The position numbers were made by a program, and so were the translations under genes. From Amorphophallus konjac (lineage: Eukaryota; Streptophyta; Magnoliopsida; Alismatales; Araceae), in the NCBI GenBank assembly GCA_022559845.1, contig CM040126.1:143910064-143974063 (forward strand): 64,000 nucleotides of DNA. The letters are read 5' to 3'. This document shows, piece after piece, positions 44,086-56,103 of the stretch. Below the pieces are notes generated by a model. The model was not told the origin of the DNA, searched no databases, and saw only the letters and a list, made by a program, of their open reading frames with translations. The stretch's first letter is position 1. Every line of letters begins with the position of its first letter.

Positions 44086-46341
44086 TGATGCGGGAAGACC
44101 GAAGGGGATGCCCTGCGACCTACGAGGCAGCAAGCACGACTCGAGCAATAGCGGACTGACCACACGCGTCACTCAAATTCCGGGGTGACCCGACAATAGT
44201 GGGGATGGACGGTGATCCACAGGCAGCCTACACGGTCAGAGCCGCGAAGGGTAATATGGGGAGGACAGACCTAAGGTCTGAATGTTGCCCTACTCATCCG
44301 AGGCAAAGCCGGTGCCTGAGGGCGGGAATGACGACGCTCTCTCACACGGCAACGGTCAACACTCAATGTTCGGGAAATTTTGAACGGGCTCTCCTCACCA
44401 TCGGCATGAGCGTTGAATTGATACTAGAAAAGCACTGTCCAAGGAGCAAAGGTCAGATCTATACCTTACCGAGTCTGAAGAGACTGGCGCCGGTCGGAGA
44501 CGAGGGTGAGCTGGGAGCGTGCGCACCCGGCGGACACGTTGCGTCGATGCAGCTTCGGCCGTGACCTGCTAATACAACCAAACACACTCCTCCACGCAGG
44601 GAGGGGGAACTAGGGAATGGGGTAATCAATACATGCACTACCCTCATGCAGGAGGGGGGAGCAAGGGGAGGGGAAGACCGAAGTGCTGGTCAGCGAACGG
44701 GCCTGCAGGGATGACGTCGCTTGTCCTGAATCGTATGCTGAGCACGGACGTCTGAACGGGGTTCCGTCAGCGCTCAGACAAAGCCTGAGGGGTTCTGGAA
44801 CGTCCCTGAAGATCTAAAGTTGATCTGAGGTCGCTGGAGGGTGGGGCCGGCCGGAGAAGTGGACCTACATGATTCTGTCCCGCAGGATAGGTTTGTGCAG
44901 TCGCAGGACAACCGCCGGTACGCTCGCTGTGGAACTCAGAACGAGGCGGGACCAACTTAGGAGGACAGAAGACATGGAGGTCTACGTACCCACAAAAGAT
45001 GGTGGCCATCAGATCACCAGGCCTGGCGTGGTTGCAGTTTTTGTGAGCCTCTGATTTCTGGGCTAGCAGCCAGACAGAGATGGGGTGGCCGTGGTGGAAA
45101 TCTCAGCACGGAAATCAGAACATGACGAAACTACATGGGTTGGTTCCGGGACGTCGAGGGGTACAACTTTGAAGAAAAAGCCTCGATCTAAAAATTGACA
45201 GGCAAGGCGTGGCACGATCTGTAAGTTGCTGCACACTCTGGACGAACTAGTTCGCACCAGCTCTGCGCAGTCGTGGGAGAACGACCGCCACGAACTGTCC
45301 TGATGTCAGACTGGGGAGATTCCGCCACTTCTGCGAAGAGGGCTTGGAGATGAACGAACCCACTGACGGGGGCTTGGGCAGATTCTCAAAGGGGACGGCG
45401 GTGTGGCTGCTGCAAAGTCGACCAAAGTTCTGCCACAAATCTGGGAGCAGCAGAGCAGTGGAGAACTTCAACGCCGGTGTCGAGGAAGAAACCGTGGGAT
45501 GTCGGGACCGCCGTAGATGAACCTGGGATGGAGAGGGGCGTATGTTGCAGAGGGGAGGGGTGTCTGATGTTGGCTGGGTCGTGGGAGACTTGGGGGGGGA
45601 GAACTAGGGTTTGGGGATTAGGGGGGTGGCCGCAGCTAGAAGTTGGGGAATAGAAGGAATTTGAATTTTTGTAAAACTTTCCAAAAGAAAAGGAGGGATT
45701 TTAGGAGGGGGATGAGATTGGGAAAGAATTGGGTGACTGAGATTTAATTAGATTAGGGATTTGGAAGGGGATAAAGGAGGTGTGGCTGGATTAGGAAAGT
45801 GGAGGAGGGAAAGTAGGAGTCTTAGTAGAAGATGAGGAAGGGGGAGGGAGGAAGGGGGCGCGTGGCCCAATGAGGGAGGAGAGAGAGGTGGATTTGAATC
45901 CCCTAAGGAGAGAGAGAGAGAGTTGGACGCAAGGGGGAGAAAGGGAGAGAGAGAGAAAGAGACACAATGTGGGATAATTCAATCCTTTGACAATTGTTTG
46001 AAAACTTTTCATTAGCTTCAAAATTAAGCCCTTGGACACCAATTTATAGGGAGAGGCCAGGGTTACAAATGTCCACAATTGCCCTCAACAAATAGAAAAA
46101 GACACCACTATCCTAAGGGGTGAGCATAAGCTATCTATGACCTAGAACCGAGCTAGTCTCACAAGTGGCCCTTTGGGCCTTATTTGGCTGGCCCATTAAG
46201 GCTTACGAGACTCAAATGAAAAATAAAATGGACTCAACTAACACTACTAGTAATATAGCAATAATCAAAACTGATAAATGGAGGCCCCAAAGTGTCTCGC
46301 CAGGTCCACCCGGGTTCTTCTAGGACCTGATGTCCCCATCA
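44086..46341 (-). mobile_element. LTR A, shared by elements 0a and 0b
   Basis: 2256 bases, TGATGCGGGA...CCCCATCA in plus orientation. It has a primer site on its left and a polypurine tract on its right, so it is at once the 5' LTR of 0a and the 3' LTR of 0b. A short ACTAATTGCT segment present in both outer LTRs is missing here (near 46246), and part of the GA-rich segment near 45840 is shortened. Confidence 0.95.
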
Positions 46342-46930
46342 ATTCCCCCGGGCTGGGGAAGAACTCGACTCCGTCGAGTGAGCAGCTGCACTCCTGGCCG
46401 GGGTCGCTCCAACACTGCCCCCAGATCTCGTACCCAAAAATGTAGCCTCAAGACAAGCCAAGTGTGAACGGTGCCGTTTCCATGATGTCTGCTTGCCCAA
46501 TAGGAATCCCTTATGCCTGCGCCGCTCTTGGGATTGTGGGCACATCTCACGGTGTGGGTCCTGCTCCAAGGAATGATCTGGCTCAAAGCACTCACTGGGT
46601 CTTGCTATCGCTACCTCATATCGCACCAGGTCAACCCGATTGAACACGGGCCCCAACTCATATGCTTTGGAATATCTACCACATATGCATGGACACCTAC
46701 CCTCCTCACAACTCGGAAAGTGCCTATCCCCTCGACGTATGCTTGTGAAGGAATCCGAGATGGAATCCTGTCTGCCCGAACCACCACTAGTGACCCTATC
46801 TTAAGTTTGCATGGCCGATCTCGTCGCCTGGAATGTTTTGTGCTCACTGTTGCTGGCGTAGGCGTAGGCTTAGTTGGAGGAATCAGAGTAGTAGACTCAC
46901 TATCTTTCGGGGAACTATGGCCCGGATGAA
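46339..46930 (-). pseudogene. Integrase C-terminal remnant of element 0b
   Basis: Homologous to 472-918 but with a one-base deletion near 46668 that splits the frame. It includes the polypurine tract (46342-46355), and the final TGA is again supplied by the first bases of the LTR (46339-46341). A Pro/Thr-rich linker at 46830-46930 precedes it. Confidence 0.8.
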
Positions 46931-46978
46931 CGGGTGTTGGGATAAGCTTGGAAAATATGGGAAGGGGGGTAAAGATGG

Positions 46979-48886
46979 CTACTGGCTGGCCTCCCGCTGA
47001 ATGATGGTTGTGGCGGGAGGAGGGAGGGCCTGGATCACGATGGTCTCCCCTTTATGCCGGAAAGTGCAAAGATTGGCACGACCAAAGTAGTGGATATCTA
47101 CATCATACATCCATGGTCGGCCAAGAAGAATGCCCCGATTGTCCATGAAGAGGACATCACACCAGACAATTTCATTGTACCCACTAAACTGGAGGGGAAC
47201 CGGGAAAATCATGTCCACTGATCGGGAGGTGCCATCGACCCAGCTGACTTCGTAAGGCTCTGGATGAAAGAAGACCGGAAGTCCGGTGCGATCAACGCAT
47301 TCAGAAGAGACAAGGTTGACGGCACTGCCAGAGTCAAGGAGGATGACATATGGCTGACCTCTAATCATAGTCACAGCGTTGCAGAGGTCATTCCGACGCC
47401 AATCTGATGAGGTAGTAGACGGTGGGTGGGTGACGCCATGGGGTATGACAGCCCCAACAGAGATAGGCGGGTGGGGAGGCTCCTCCTCCACGGTATCGAT
47501 CCCCTCAAACTGGTCAATCAATGATTGCTCGGGGACGTACTCGACGGTCTCCTCTCTCACTGACTCTTGTGATGGAGGTTCAACTTGCTCCTCAATAACA
47601 AGGTTAGAGAGACCACGGTTGGGGTAGTGACTCACAAAATGACCGAAGCCTCCGCACTGGTAGCAGGCATTCCTAGCGGCATGTGGGGGAGGAGGGGAGC
47701 TACCAACAATACCCTTTCCCTTGTCATCCCATCTAGGGGGTGGAGCCGTGGTGGTTTTTTGTGGGACTGGGTACCCGCCAGGCCGAGGAAGTGGAGGCCG
47801 AGTAGGGGTGGGAGAAGGAATGGTAGGAGTGGCAGTAGGCCTCGGAATGGAGTGAGTGGTGCTTCCAGAACGGGTGATAACTTGCCGGGGGTCAGCCGGC
47901 CGTGGGGATGAAGTCCGAGGGAGGGCATGGAACCTTTCGGTGTCGTGACCTACCTGATATGCATGTTCCATGGTGGTAACCTTGCGTAAGTGAAGCTCCC
48001 GTCGAATATAGGGGGTCAGCCCCTTGCGAAAGCGAGAAAGGGTGACCGCGGTATCCTCCTATACGCCGCATCGAAGAAGGTAGCTATCAAAAGCTTCAAT
48101 ATACTCAGCGACAGTCTTCCCATCTTGAGTGAGACTATGCCACTCATCTAGGAGATCCTGATAGTAAGTGGGCAGGAGATACTTTTGGCGGGGAGCAACC
48201 CTCATTTGATTCCATGTTGCTATGGGGTTCTCTCTTTGGAGGTTCCTAAGGCTCTCGACGTTAAGCCAGTACGTCTTTGCAAAACCTTGAAGTTTGTACT
48301 TGGCATAACGTACCTTCCTCTCATCGGGCATGGGATACCACTCAAAATACTGATCCAGGGAGGACTCCCAATCAAGGTAAACTTGGAGTTTGTGGGACCC
48401 CTCAAAAGTGGGAGCATCCAGCTTGATCAGACAGTGAAGGGGGTCCTCTAAAGGACCTCGTTGACGCCGATCTAGACCCTCCATGGGAGGTCACCCTCTG
48501 GGAGCCTGGCGGGGGTAATCCTCCTCGTCCTCATCATCGGGGTATTGGTTGTGTTGGGGGTACCCCTCGGGCTGGGCTTCCTCCACACGGGCCAAACGGG
48601 TATCATGGCGGTCTAATCTGGTGACAATGGCATCCATGCGTCCCCCTAACTGTCGAAGTTGTTCAAGAAGAGTGTCAAGTGGGGACAAATCTCCTCCCAT
48701 CATAGGAGGGTTGGGTCGTGGGTGTTGACCCTGAGAATGCTTACCAGAGGTGAAAGCGGTCAGCCCTTGACTGGGGAGCCGGTGCTATCCCAAGAGGGAC
48801 TCTCCGGGGGGAAGGGATGACTGGCCTTGGCCCGCCATGGGTGGCTGTCCTGGGGGTTGGTATGGTGCACCACTGCGGGTGGACAT
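46979..48886 (-). pseudogene. Gag-protease of element 0b
   Basis: One frame from ATG 48886 (MSTRSGAPYQPPGQPP) to the protease end at 46979, interrupted by TAG (48785), TGA (48491) and TAG (48059). At the same codons copy 0a has CAG, CGA and CAG. The order is: Gln/Pro-rich start, acidic region, Gag core, Pro-rich linker, a zinc knuckle lacking its fourth Cys (GHFVSHY), a protease with LLDSGSAVNLVS and LLGRPW. Reverse transcriptase and the rest of pol are missing, with the same junction as in 0a. Confidence 0.9.
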
Positions 48887-48973
48887 GAAGGATCGCTGGT
48901 CTAGGGCAAGGTTGACAACACGGAGCGATCTAAGGCCTAGGACATGACAAGCAAGGGCAAGTCGAAGAACCTA

Positions 48974-48985
48974 TCTCTGATACCA
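48974..48985 (-). other. Primer binding site of element 0b
   Basis: TGGTATCAGAGA on the minus strand, four bases inside LTR B; initiator-Met type. Confidence 0.9.
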
Positions 48986-48989
48986 AATC

Positions 48990-51290
48990 TGATGCGGGAC
49001 GACCGAAGGGGATGCCCTGGGACCTACGAGACAGCAAGCACAACCCGAACCATGGACCCGAGCAATAGCGGACTGACCACACGCGTCACTCAAATTCCGG
49101 GGTGACCCGATAATAGTGGGGATGGACGGCGATCCACAGGCAGCCTACACGGTCAGAGCTGCGAAGGGTAATATGGGGAGGACAGACCTAAGGTCTGAAT
49201 GTTGCCCGACTCATCCGAGGCAAAGCCGGTGCCCGAGGGGGGAATGACGGCGCTCTCTCACACAGCAACGGTCAACACTCAATGTTCAGGAAATTTGGAA
49301 CGGGCTCTCCTCACCATCGGCATGAGCGTTGAATTGATACTAGAAAAGCACTGTCTAAGGAGCAAAGGTTAGATCTATACCTTGCCGAGTCTGAAGAGAC
49401 TGGCACCGGTCGGAGACGAGGGCGAGCCGGGAGCGTGCGCACTCGGCGGACATGCTGCGTCGATGTAGCTTCGGCCGTGACCTGCTAATACAACCAAACA
49501 CACGCCTCCATGCAAGGAGGGGGAACTAGGGAATGGGGTAATCAATACATGCACTACCCTCACGCAGGAGGGGGGAGCAAGGGGAGGGGAAGACCGAAGT
49601 GCTGGTCAGTGAACGGGCCTGCAGGGATGACGCCGATTGTCCTGAATGGTATGCTGAGCACGGACGTCCGAAAGGGGTGCCGTCAGCTCTCAGACGAAGC
49701 CTGAGGGGTGCTGGAACGTCCCTGAAGATCTTAAGTCGATCCGAGGTAGCTGGAGAGCGGGGCATGCCGGAGAAGTGGACCTATGCGATTCTGTCCCGTA
49801 GGACAGGGTTGCGCAGTCGCGGGACAACTGTCGTTACGCTCGCTGTGGAACTCAGAACGAGGCGGGACCAACTCAGGAGTACAGTAGACAGGGAGTTCTA
49901 CGTACCCTCAAAATATGGCGGCCATCAGATCACCGGTCTGGGCGTGGTCGTAGTTGTGGTGAGCCTCTGACTTTTCGGCAAGCAGCCAGACAGAGGTGGA
50001 GTGGCCATGGTGGAAATCTCAGCACTGAGATCAGAACGCGACTAAACGACCTGGGTTTATTCCGGGACATCAAGGGGTACAACTTTGAAGAAGAAGCATT
50101 GATCTGAAAATCGACAGGGAATGCGTGGCATGATCTGCAAGTTGCTGCACACTCTGGACGGACTGGTTCGCACCAGCTCTGCGCAGTCGTGGGAGAACGA
50201 CCGCCACGAACTGTCCCGATGTCGGACTGGGGTGATTTTACCTCTGCTGCGAAGAGGGCTCGGAGATGAACGAACCCACTGAAGGGGGCTTGGGCAGATT
50301 CGCAAAGGGGACGGCGGTGTGGCTGCTGCAAATTCGACCAAAGTTCTGCCACAAATCTGGGAGCAGTAGAGCAGTGGAGAACTTCAATGTCGGTGTCGAG
50401 GAAGAAACTGTGGGATGCCGGGACCGCCGTGGATGAACCTGGGATGGAGAGGGGCGTATGTTGCAGAGGGGAGGGGTGGCTGATGGTGGCTAGGTCGTGG
50501 GAGACTTGGGGGGTGGTGAACTAGGGTTTGGGGATTAGAGGGGGTGGCGGCGGATAGAAGTTGGGGAATAGAAGGAATTTGAATTTTTGTAAAACTTTCC
50601 AAAAGAAAAGGAGGGATTTTAGGAGAGAGATGAGATTGGGAAAGAATTGGGTGACTGAGATTTAATTAGATTAGGGATTTGGAAGGGGATAAAGGAGGTG
50701 TGGCTGGATTAGGAAAGTGGAGGAGGGAAAGTAGGAGTCTTAGTAGAAGATGAGGAAGGGGGATGAGGTGGCAAGTGGGAAGGGGGAGGGAGGAAGGGGG
50801 CGCGCGGCCCAAGGAGAGAGGAGAGAGAGGGGGATTCGGATTCCCCAAGGAGAGAGAGAGAGAGTTGGACGCAAGGGGGAGAAAGAGAGAGAGAGAGAAA
50901 GAGACACAAGGTGGGATAATTCAATCCTTTGACAATTGTTTGAAAACTTTTCATTAGCTTCAAAATTAAGCCCTTGGACCCCTATTTATAGGGAGAGGCC
51001 AGGGTTACAAATGTCCACAATTTCCCTCAACAAATAGAAAAAGACACCACTATCCTAAGGGGTGAGCATAAGCTATCTATGACCTAGAACCGAGCTAGTC
51101 TCACAAGTGGCCCTTTGGGCCTTATTTGGCTGGCCCATTAAGGCTTACAAGACTCAAATGAAAAATAAAATGGACTCAACTAACACTAATTGCTACTAGT
51201 AATAGAGCAATAATCAAAACTGATAAATGGAGGCCCCAAAGTGTCTCGCCAGGTCCACCCGGGATCTTCTAGGACCTGATGTCCCCATCA
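48990..51290 (-). mobile_element. LTR B: 5' LTR of element 0b
   Basis: 2301 bases with the same termini as LTR A. TATA box at 50983-50990 on the minus strand; GA-rich tract at 50815-50910. The sequence after 51290 (AGAATGGCAG) is the target, itself an older LTR. Confidence 0.95.
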
Positions 51291-51869
51291 AGAATGGCAG
51301 AAATCCATCTGCAAGGGGGAGAGAGGAGGGAGACAAGGGGCACACCCTTCTTGCTTCAAACAATTTCACAAATTTTCTTTCATTAATTCTAATAAAACCG
51401 AAAATACATGGTATATATATGAAATACAAAATGACCCTAACTAATCTCAGATCTAGGTTAGGGGAGGGGTATATAAGGGATAACACATTAATCCCCATGT
51501 GGTTAAAAAATTTACATTAAACTATGCTTAGTGGAAGGGGGCGCCCCCTTGACCATTTGGCTTCCAACTTGGACTTTTTAAACACCTTGTCCCCCCCTTG
51601 GTCCAAGTCTTCTAGAAGTCTACCTTGGACCTTTGACCAACCCCACATAGGACCTAGGACTTAGGTGGACCAATAGGAAAGGAGATGGGGGCCCCTTGCT
51701 GGTCCTACTGGACTTTTACACAAAAACCCAAAGATCCTTAAGGAATAACAAATTGGCTTATAAAGCCTTACAATTACAAACATACTTTCCCAAGGATATA
51801 AATATAAATAAAATGACACAAATGTAAACTAAAAAGTTAGTGCCCGGCGTTGATTCCCATCAAGCACTT
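51291..51869 (-). mobile_element. LTR fragment E of an older gypsy element
   Basis: Read on the minus strand it begins TGATGGGAATC at 51869 and has the layout of a U3/R region, with a TATA-like TTATATAC at 51470-51477. It shares CTTCTAGAAG and GGGGGACAAG words in the same order with LTR F (60059-62209). It is cut at 51290 by the element 0 array; the other half would lie left of the window. Confidence 0.7.
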
Positions 51870-52394
51870 TGATTCCTGCATTTATTTTAGATTTTTGTAC
51901 ACACCCGTGACACATTTAGAACCCTTCCGAGCTTCCCAGCTCGTGGGTAGCGGCATAGGATCCGAATGGTTTTTGGTTTGACCTAGTATCCGGATCTTGG
52001 GTTGTGATAGCGTAGGTCCAGGCTGTGGCTTTTGTCAGTGAGGACGGACCTTCATGATAGAGGTGTCGTGAGTTTTCTCGATAGCATAGCCGTAGTTTTG
52101 CCTGTTGGATTGACGGTTCCGTCTGTAGGGTTGAGGTTTCCCCACTGTACGTAGGAGTAGCTTAGAGTACTGTGTTCTACCGGCTACTGCAGGTAGTGCT
52201 ATTCTTGTTACTGTTGTTGCCCCTGTTATTGTTACTATTGTTTTTCCTGTTGCTATTGTTGTTATTGTTATTATTGTTTATTATCGTCGTGTGATAGTAG
52301 GGATTTGCAGGACCCCTACTAAGCTAATGAGATAAGGCTCACCCCTTATTTTTCAAATGCGATAGCCCCTCTATGAGGTTCGGAGGATCAGTTT
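51870..52394 (+). mobile_element. Inverted, diverged fragment of an LTR-D-like repeat
   Basis: Its last part is a diverged reverse complement of 52690-53060: both contain GACCCCTACT..GCT/CC..AATGAGAT and a GACGGTTCCGTC-like block. So an LTR fragment of the same family lies in the opposite orientation directly beside LTR D. A TTGTTATTG-rich stretch (52200-52285) may be simple-sequence expansion. Confidence 0.65.
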
Positions 52395-55175
52395 TGTAAT
52401 GACCCAAGATCCAGATATCGGGAATTACCTGATATTATTCGAATCTTGGCCCGCCACCTACAAGCCGGAAGGCTCAGAAGGGTTATTTAGGTGTGTGGAG
52501 GTACATTGAAATTTAAAATAATGTAGGAAACAACTATATAATTAACTATTTAAATAACAGGAAATAAAATTACATTTTTCAATCAATAAACTAACTACAG
52601 AGTCTAGTCTAACAAAGTACAATCTACAAGGAAAGAAATGTACTCAAGTGCCAGGTACGCCCCCGACTCTACCAAGCTGGCAACTACGAACCTATGCGTT
52701 ATACCTCTGAACCTCAAGGAGGAACCGTGGAACCTAAAAAGAAAGGGGTGAGTCGCATCTCATTGGCTCAGTAGGGGTCTCGTGGAACCCCACCACGAAA
52801 GAACGGCGGTAAACAGCAGCGAAGAGCAAGAACAACAACAGTAGCAATAGACGGCGATGAAAACACATCTCTCTAAACTACTCCTATGAGTAACGAAAAG
52901 TAAACTCTGACCTCACCGTCCGAACCGCCAAACCACTAATAAAACCACGGCTACGCTACTGGGACGGAACCATGACACTCTTGTAGTGCTGGCCCCTCCT
53001 TATCGACTAAGGCCACCGCCCAGACTACACGGTCCGAGGGTAAGGTCATGATCTCGCTGTCATGATCAAGACTCTGGCTATGGGTGGAATGCTTGACCTG
53101 AACATCAGTAAAAGTGCACAGAAATCACTCGAGGAACCATGAAGAAACACATCTCACGTGACAGGAGAACTATCCACTAACGAGAATGTCGGATGCGTCC
53201 TCCGATGACTTATACCGCAGCCTCAGGTGTCTCCCTACTCACCCCAGGCGAATACTGAGACACCAAACATAGTACCACAGAACAAGGACTAGTCATGGTT
53301 GCACTCATCAACACACGTCCACTGCCCTCAACTACGTGTACACACACAGACCATTTGCTCTAGATTTGGTCCTCCAGTCGGGTTACCACCCAGCCGGACT
53401 CAGGCTACAAAGCCAGGGGACCCTATCGCAACAAACTTAAAAACCTTCTACTTGTGACTAGCCCCCACCACTCCCAGGTGGGCAAGCAATGACATGCCCA
53501 GGTTAGCTACGTCTAGTGGGAGGGTCACTCAAGGTAAAACTCTCAGTAGGAAAACACCGGAGTACCAACAGGCTATGCACGCACCTGTCGTGAGTTTCAC
53601 AGAACACAGGGCGGCTCGGTGCCACCAGACTCAAGACGACTAGCTAGACTCACTAATCCAACGGCTGTAGAGTCACGTGACTATGCCGTCAACCCAACGC
53701 CGTTGTACCATACGGCACTACGCCGCCAAACCACCCTAGTCCACGGGTCAGAAACCACGGTCACAAGGACTCTTAAGGCGGCTCACAACTGTCAGGTCTA
53801 TTCCCTTTCTAAGGGAAACTAGAAAGCTCCCAACCCCTCGCTAGGTTATTGGACTCTTGGTCAAGGGCCATACACATGGCCCATACGAAAAATCACTTTC
53901 CAAAGAACCCACATTGTGCGGGGATAGCCCTCCGCACCTACACCGATGCATGGTGACTCGATCTAGCATAACGAGAAAGTCCAGAACACACGGGGTCACC
54001 AGGACCCTCAAAATAACATGTGCATGCTAATCGAGGTAACATGCTTCTTTAGGACACTTGAAAACATAATCTCGATCCCCACGGGGTGTTAGGGACATCC
54101 ATGCGGCCAAAGGTCAACCAATGGTTATGAACCAGGTTGATCGGAGGCCAAAATGGGTGAGAGAACCCCATTTTGGTCGGCCTACCCGCTGAGGTTGGTC
54201 GACCTAAAGGGGCCGGTCGACCAGACCCACAGGGTCGGTCGACCTAGCCGCAACCAGGAGGAACCCTGTCCTGGTTGGTTGACCGAACCGGCTAGGTCGG
54301 TCAATCGAACCAGGCAGTTTGCCTTCCCGTGGCTAATGCTAACCGGTCGACCGAACCCACTGGGCCGGTCAACCGATTCTGGGGACGAACCGACCGAACC
54401 CTATCTGAGGGTCCCCATTCCACGCCCCAATCATCTCGGGTGATGGGGAAAACATGGGGGAAACATTCCCCACCCTCTAAACTATCAAGAGGACCTAAAC
54501 AAACCCCAAAAACATGATCAAAATGATGAATCCGTCGCTCACCCCAAAATCACGCCTTTTAACCCCGGCATGAATAAAACCCATACTCGGCCTCACCTCA
54601 GACTATAAAATGTGGGGAAATAAAAAGCACGAGCTAGGGATCTATCCCCCTACCTCCACCAATGATTTCCTGTGCCGAGGATGTCGATTCCTCATGAAAA
54701 TGCTCCTCGATTCTATGCCGGCTTCATGAACTCGCGAACGAGCTCCACCGCACCACCGCCCGGATCCTCGCTTCATTCTCGGCGATCATTGCCCCACGTG
54801 CCTCGCCACCTCACCCTGCTCAAGTTTCATCGACCACCAAAGAGAGTGGGAGAGAAAAAGAAAACCGAGAGGAGAGAGGGAGAGAAATGAGAGAATGAGG
54901 GAGATGGAGGTGAAAGGGTTATATTTATAGGAAAATATATGGGGTTTAAAAATTTTGAAAAATGGAAAAATGGGGGAAAAATCATACCCACGATCCTCGA
55001 AAAATGCACAATGCACTAGCAATGTCTCGAAGCCCAAAAACATAACGGTTCACCCTACACGGGGATCCGAAGCCCCAATAGCCAAAAATCTAATTTAATT
55101 ACAGAACTCGATCCGAGACCCACAAAAGCGCTCCAAAACTCACGGATTCTGATCCAAAAAATCTTGGGTGTTATA
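52395..55175 (-). mobile_element. LTR D: 3' LTR of a chromovirus-type gypsy element
   Basis: About 2781 bases with inverted ends TGTAATGACCCAAGAT and ATCTTGGGTGTTATA. The final CA appears as TA. A TATA box (CTATAAATAT, minus strand) lies at 54921-54930. It contains a GGTCGACC palindrome cluster at 54190-54375. A polypurine tract follows on the right, so it is the 3' LTR. No gene seen. Confidence 0.8.
54190..54375. repeat. GGTCGACC palindrome cluster in LTR D
   Basis: Perfect GGTCGACC at 54197, 54215, 54237 and 54345, with degenerate GGTTGACC or GGTCAACC copies between and after them, in a GGTTCGGT-rich context. Confidence 0.85.
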
Positions 55176-55441
55176 GTCCTCCCCTCCTTGTAAAAATTTT
55201 ATCCTCAAAGTTTGAAGCAACCTCCATCTCACAGGGGAATAATAACTTATCCAGCTGGCCACACTCCCAGAGCTCCAGCTAAATCTTTAATTCTTGCAAA
55301 AACACATTTCCTAAGGGACACAGCCAGACCATGATCACGAGCAAAATCATCCCTCTCCATATCCCAAAACACACTGATTCTCAGATTGAGCATAGCACAC
55401 AGAAGGATACAAGTCTGGCATCACCTTAACTACCACAGAAC
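55176..55441 (-). mobile_element. Internal stub of the LTR D element
   Basis: The first bases form a polypurine tract (AAGGAGGGGAGGAC on the minus strand), preceded by a GAGGATAAAATTTTTAC motif typical of the end of gypsy pol. Cut after about 265 bases by the next insertion. Confidence 0.65.
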
Positions 55442-56072
55442 TGTTAGGTCCCAGGGGTGCTACCGGATCTAGAAGGGGGGGTTGAATAGATCCCTTTGAA
55501 AACTTTGGACCGATTAGAAACTAAACCAATTGAAACACAATCTTCAGCTTGATATGCATATGACACACTATTCAATATGGATTGTGGTTTCAACAAGAAT
55601 AGTTCAAGGCAATAGAGCAAAGCATCAAACACAAGTAGCAAACAGATTGCTGTAAGGGAGGAGGCTGAGGTTAATGCAGCAGTGTAGTGAGGTCGACACA
55701 GCCTCACTATGAGTTTTGGCTGTTGGACAGATTTGCTGCTCACCAAACTGTGGTGTGTGTGTGAGCACTGGGGTAGAGTGTGTGGTGGAAAAATAGTTAG
55801 GATTGCATACGTTGAAACTAGCACACGAACCTGTGAATGGGGATAGAAAACATGGGACAATCACACAAGTCACAACCTATAAAACAAGAATTTTTAAGGT
55901 GGTTAAGTCTGCAAACCCGCAGACCTACATCCACCCCTCACCAAACCCGGTGAGGCTTTCCCACATGCTACAAATGCAGCGCTACACAGGGACGACGCCC
56001 CCACACACATACACATGAGGAGAAAGCTTCTCACGAGGATGAAGTCCTCAACACACACGGGGACGAACCCCC

Positions 56073-56103
<31 letters not shown>

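Noticed and set aside
48974..48985. A tRNA gene because of the CTCTGATACCA match
   Set aside because: Only the last 12 bases match; this and the other copies are primer binding sites.
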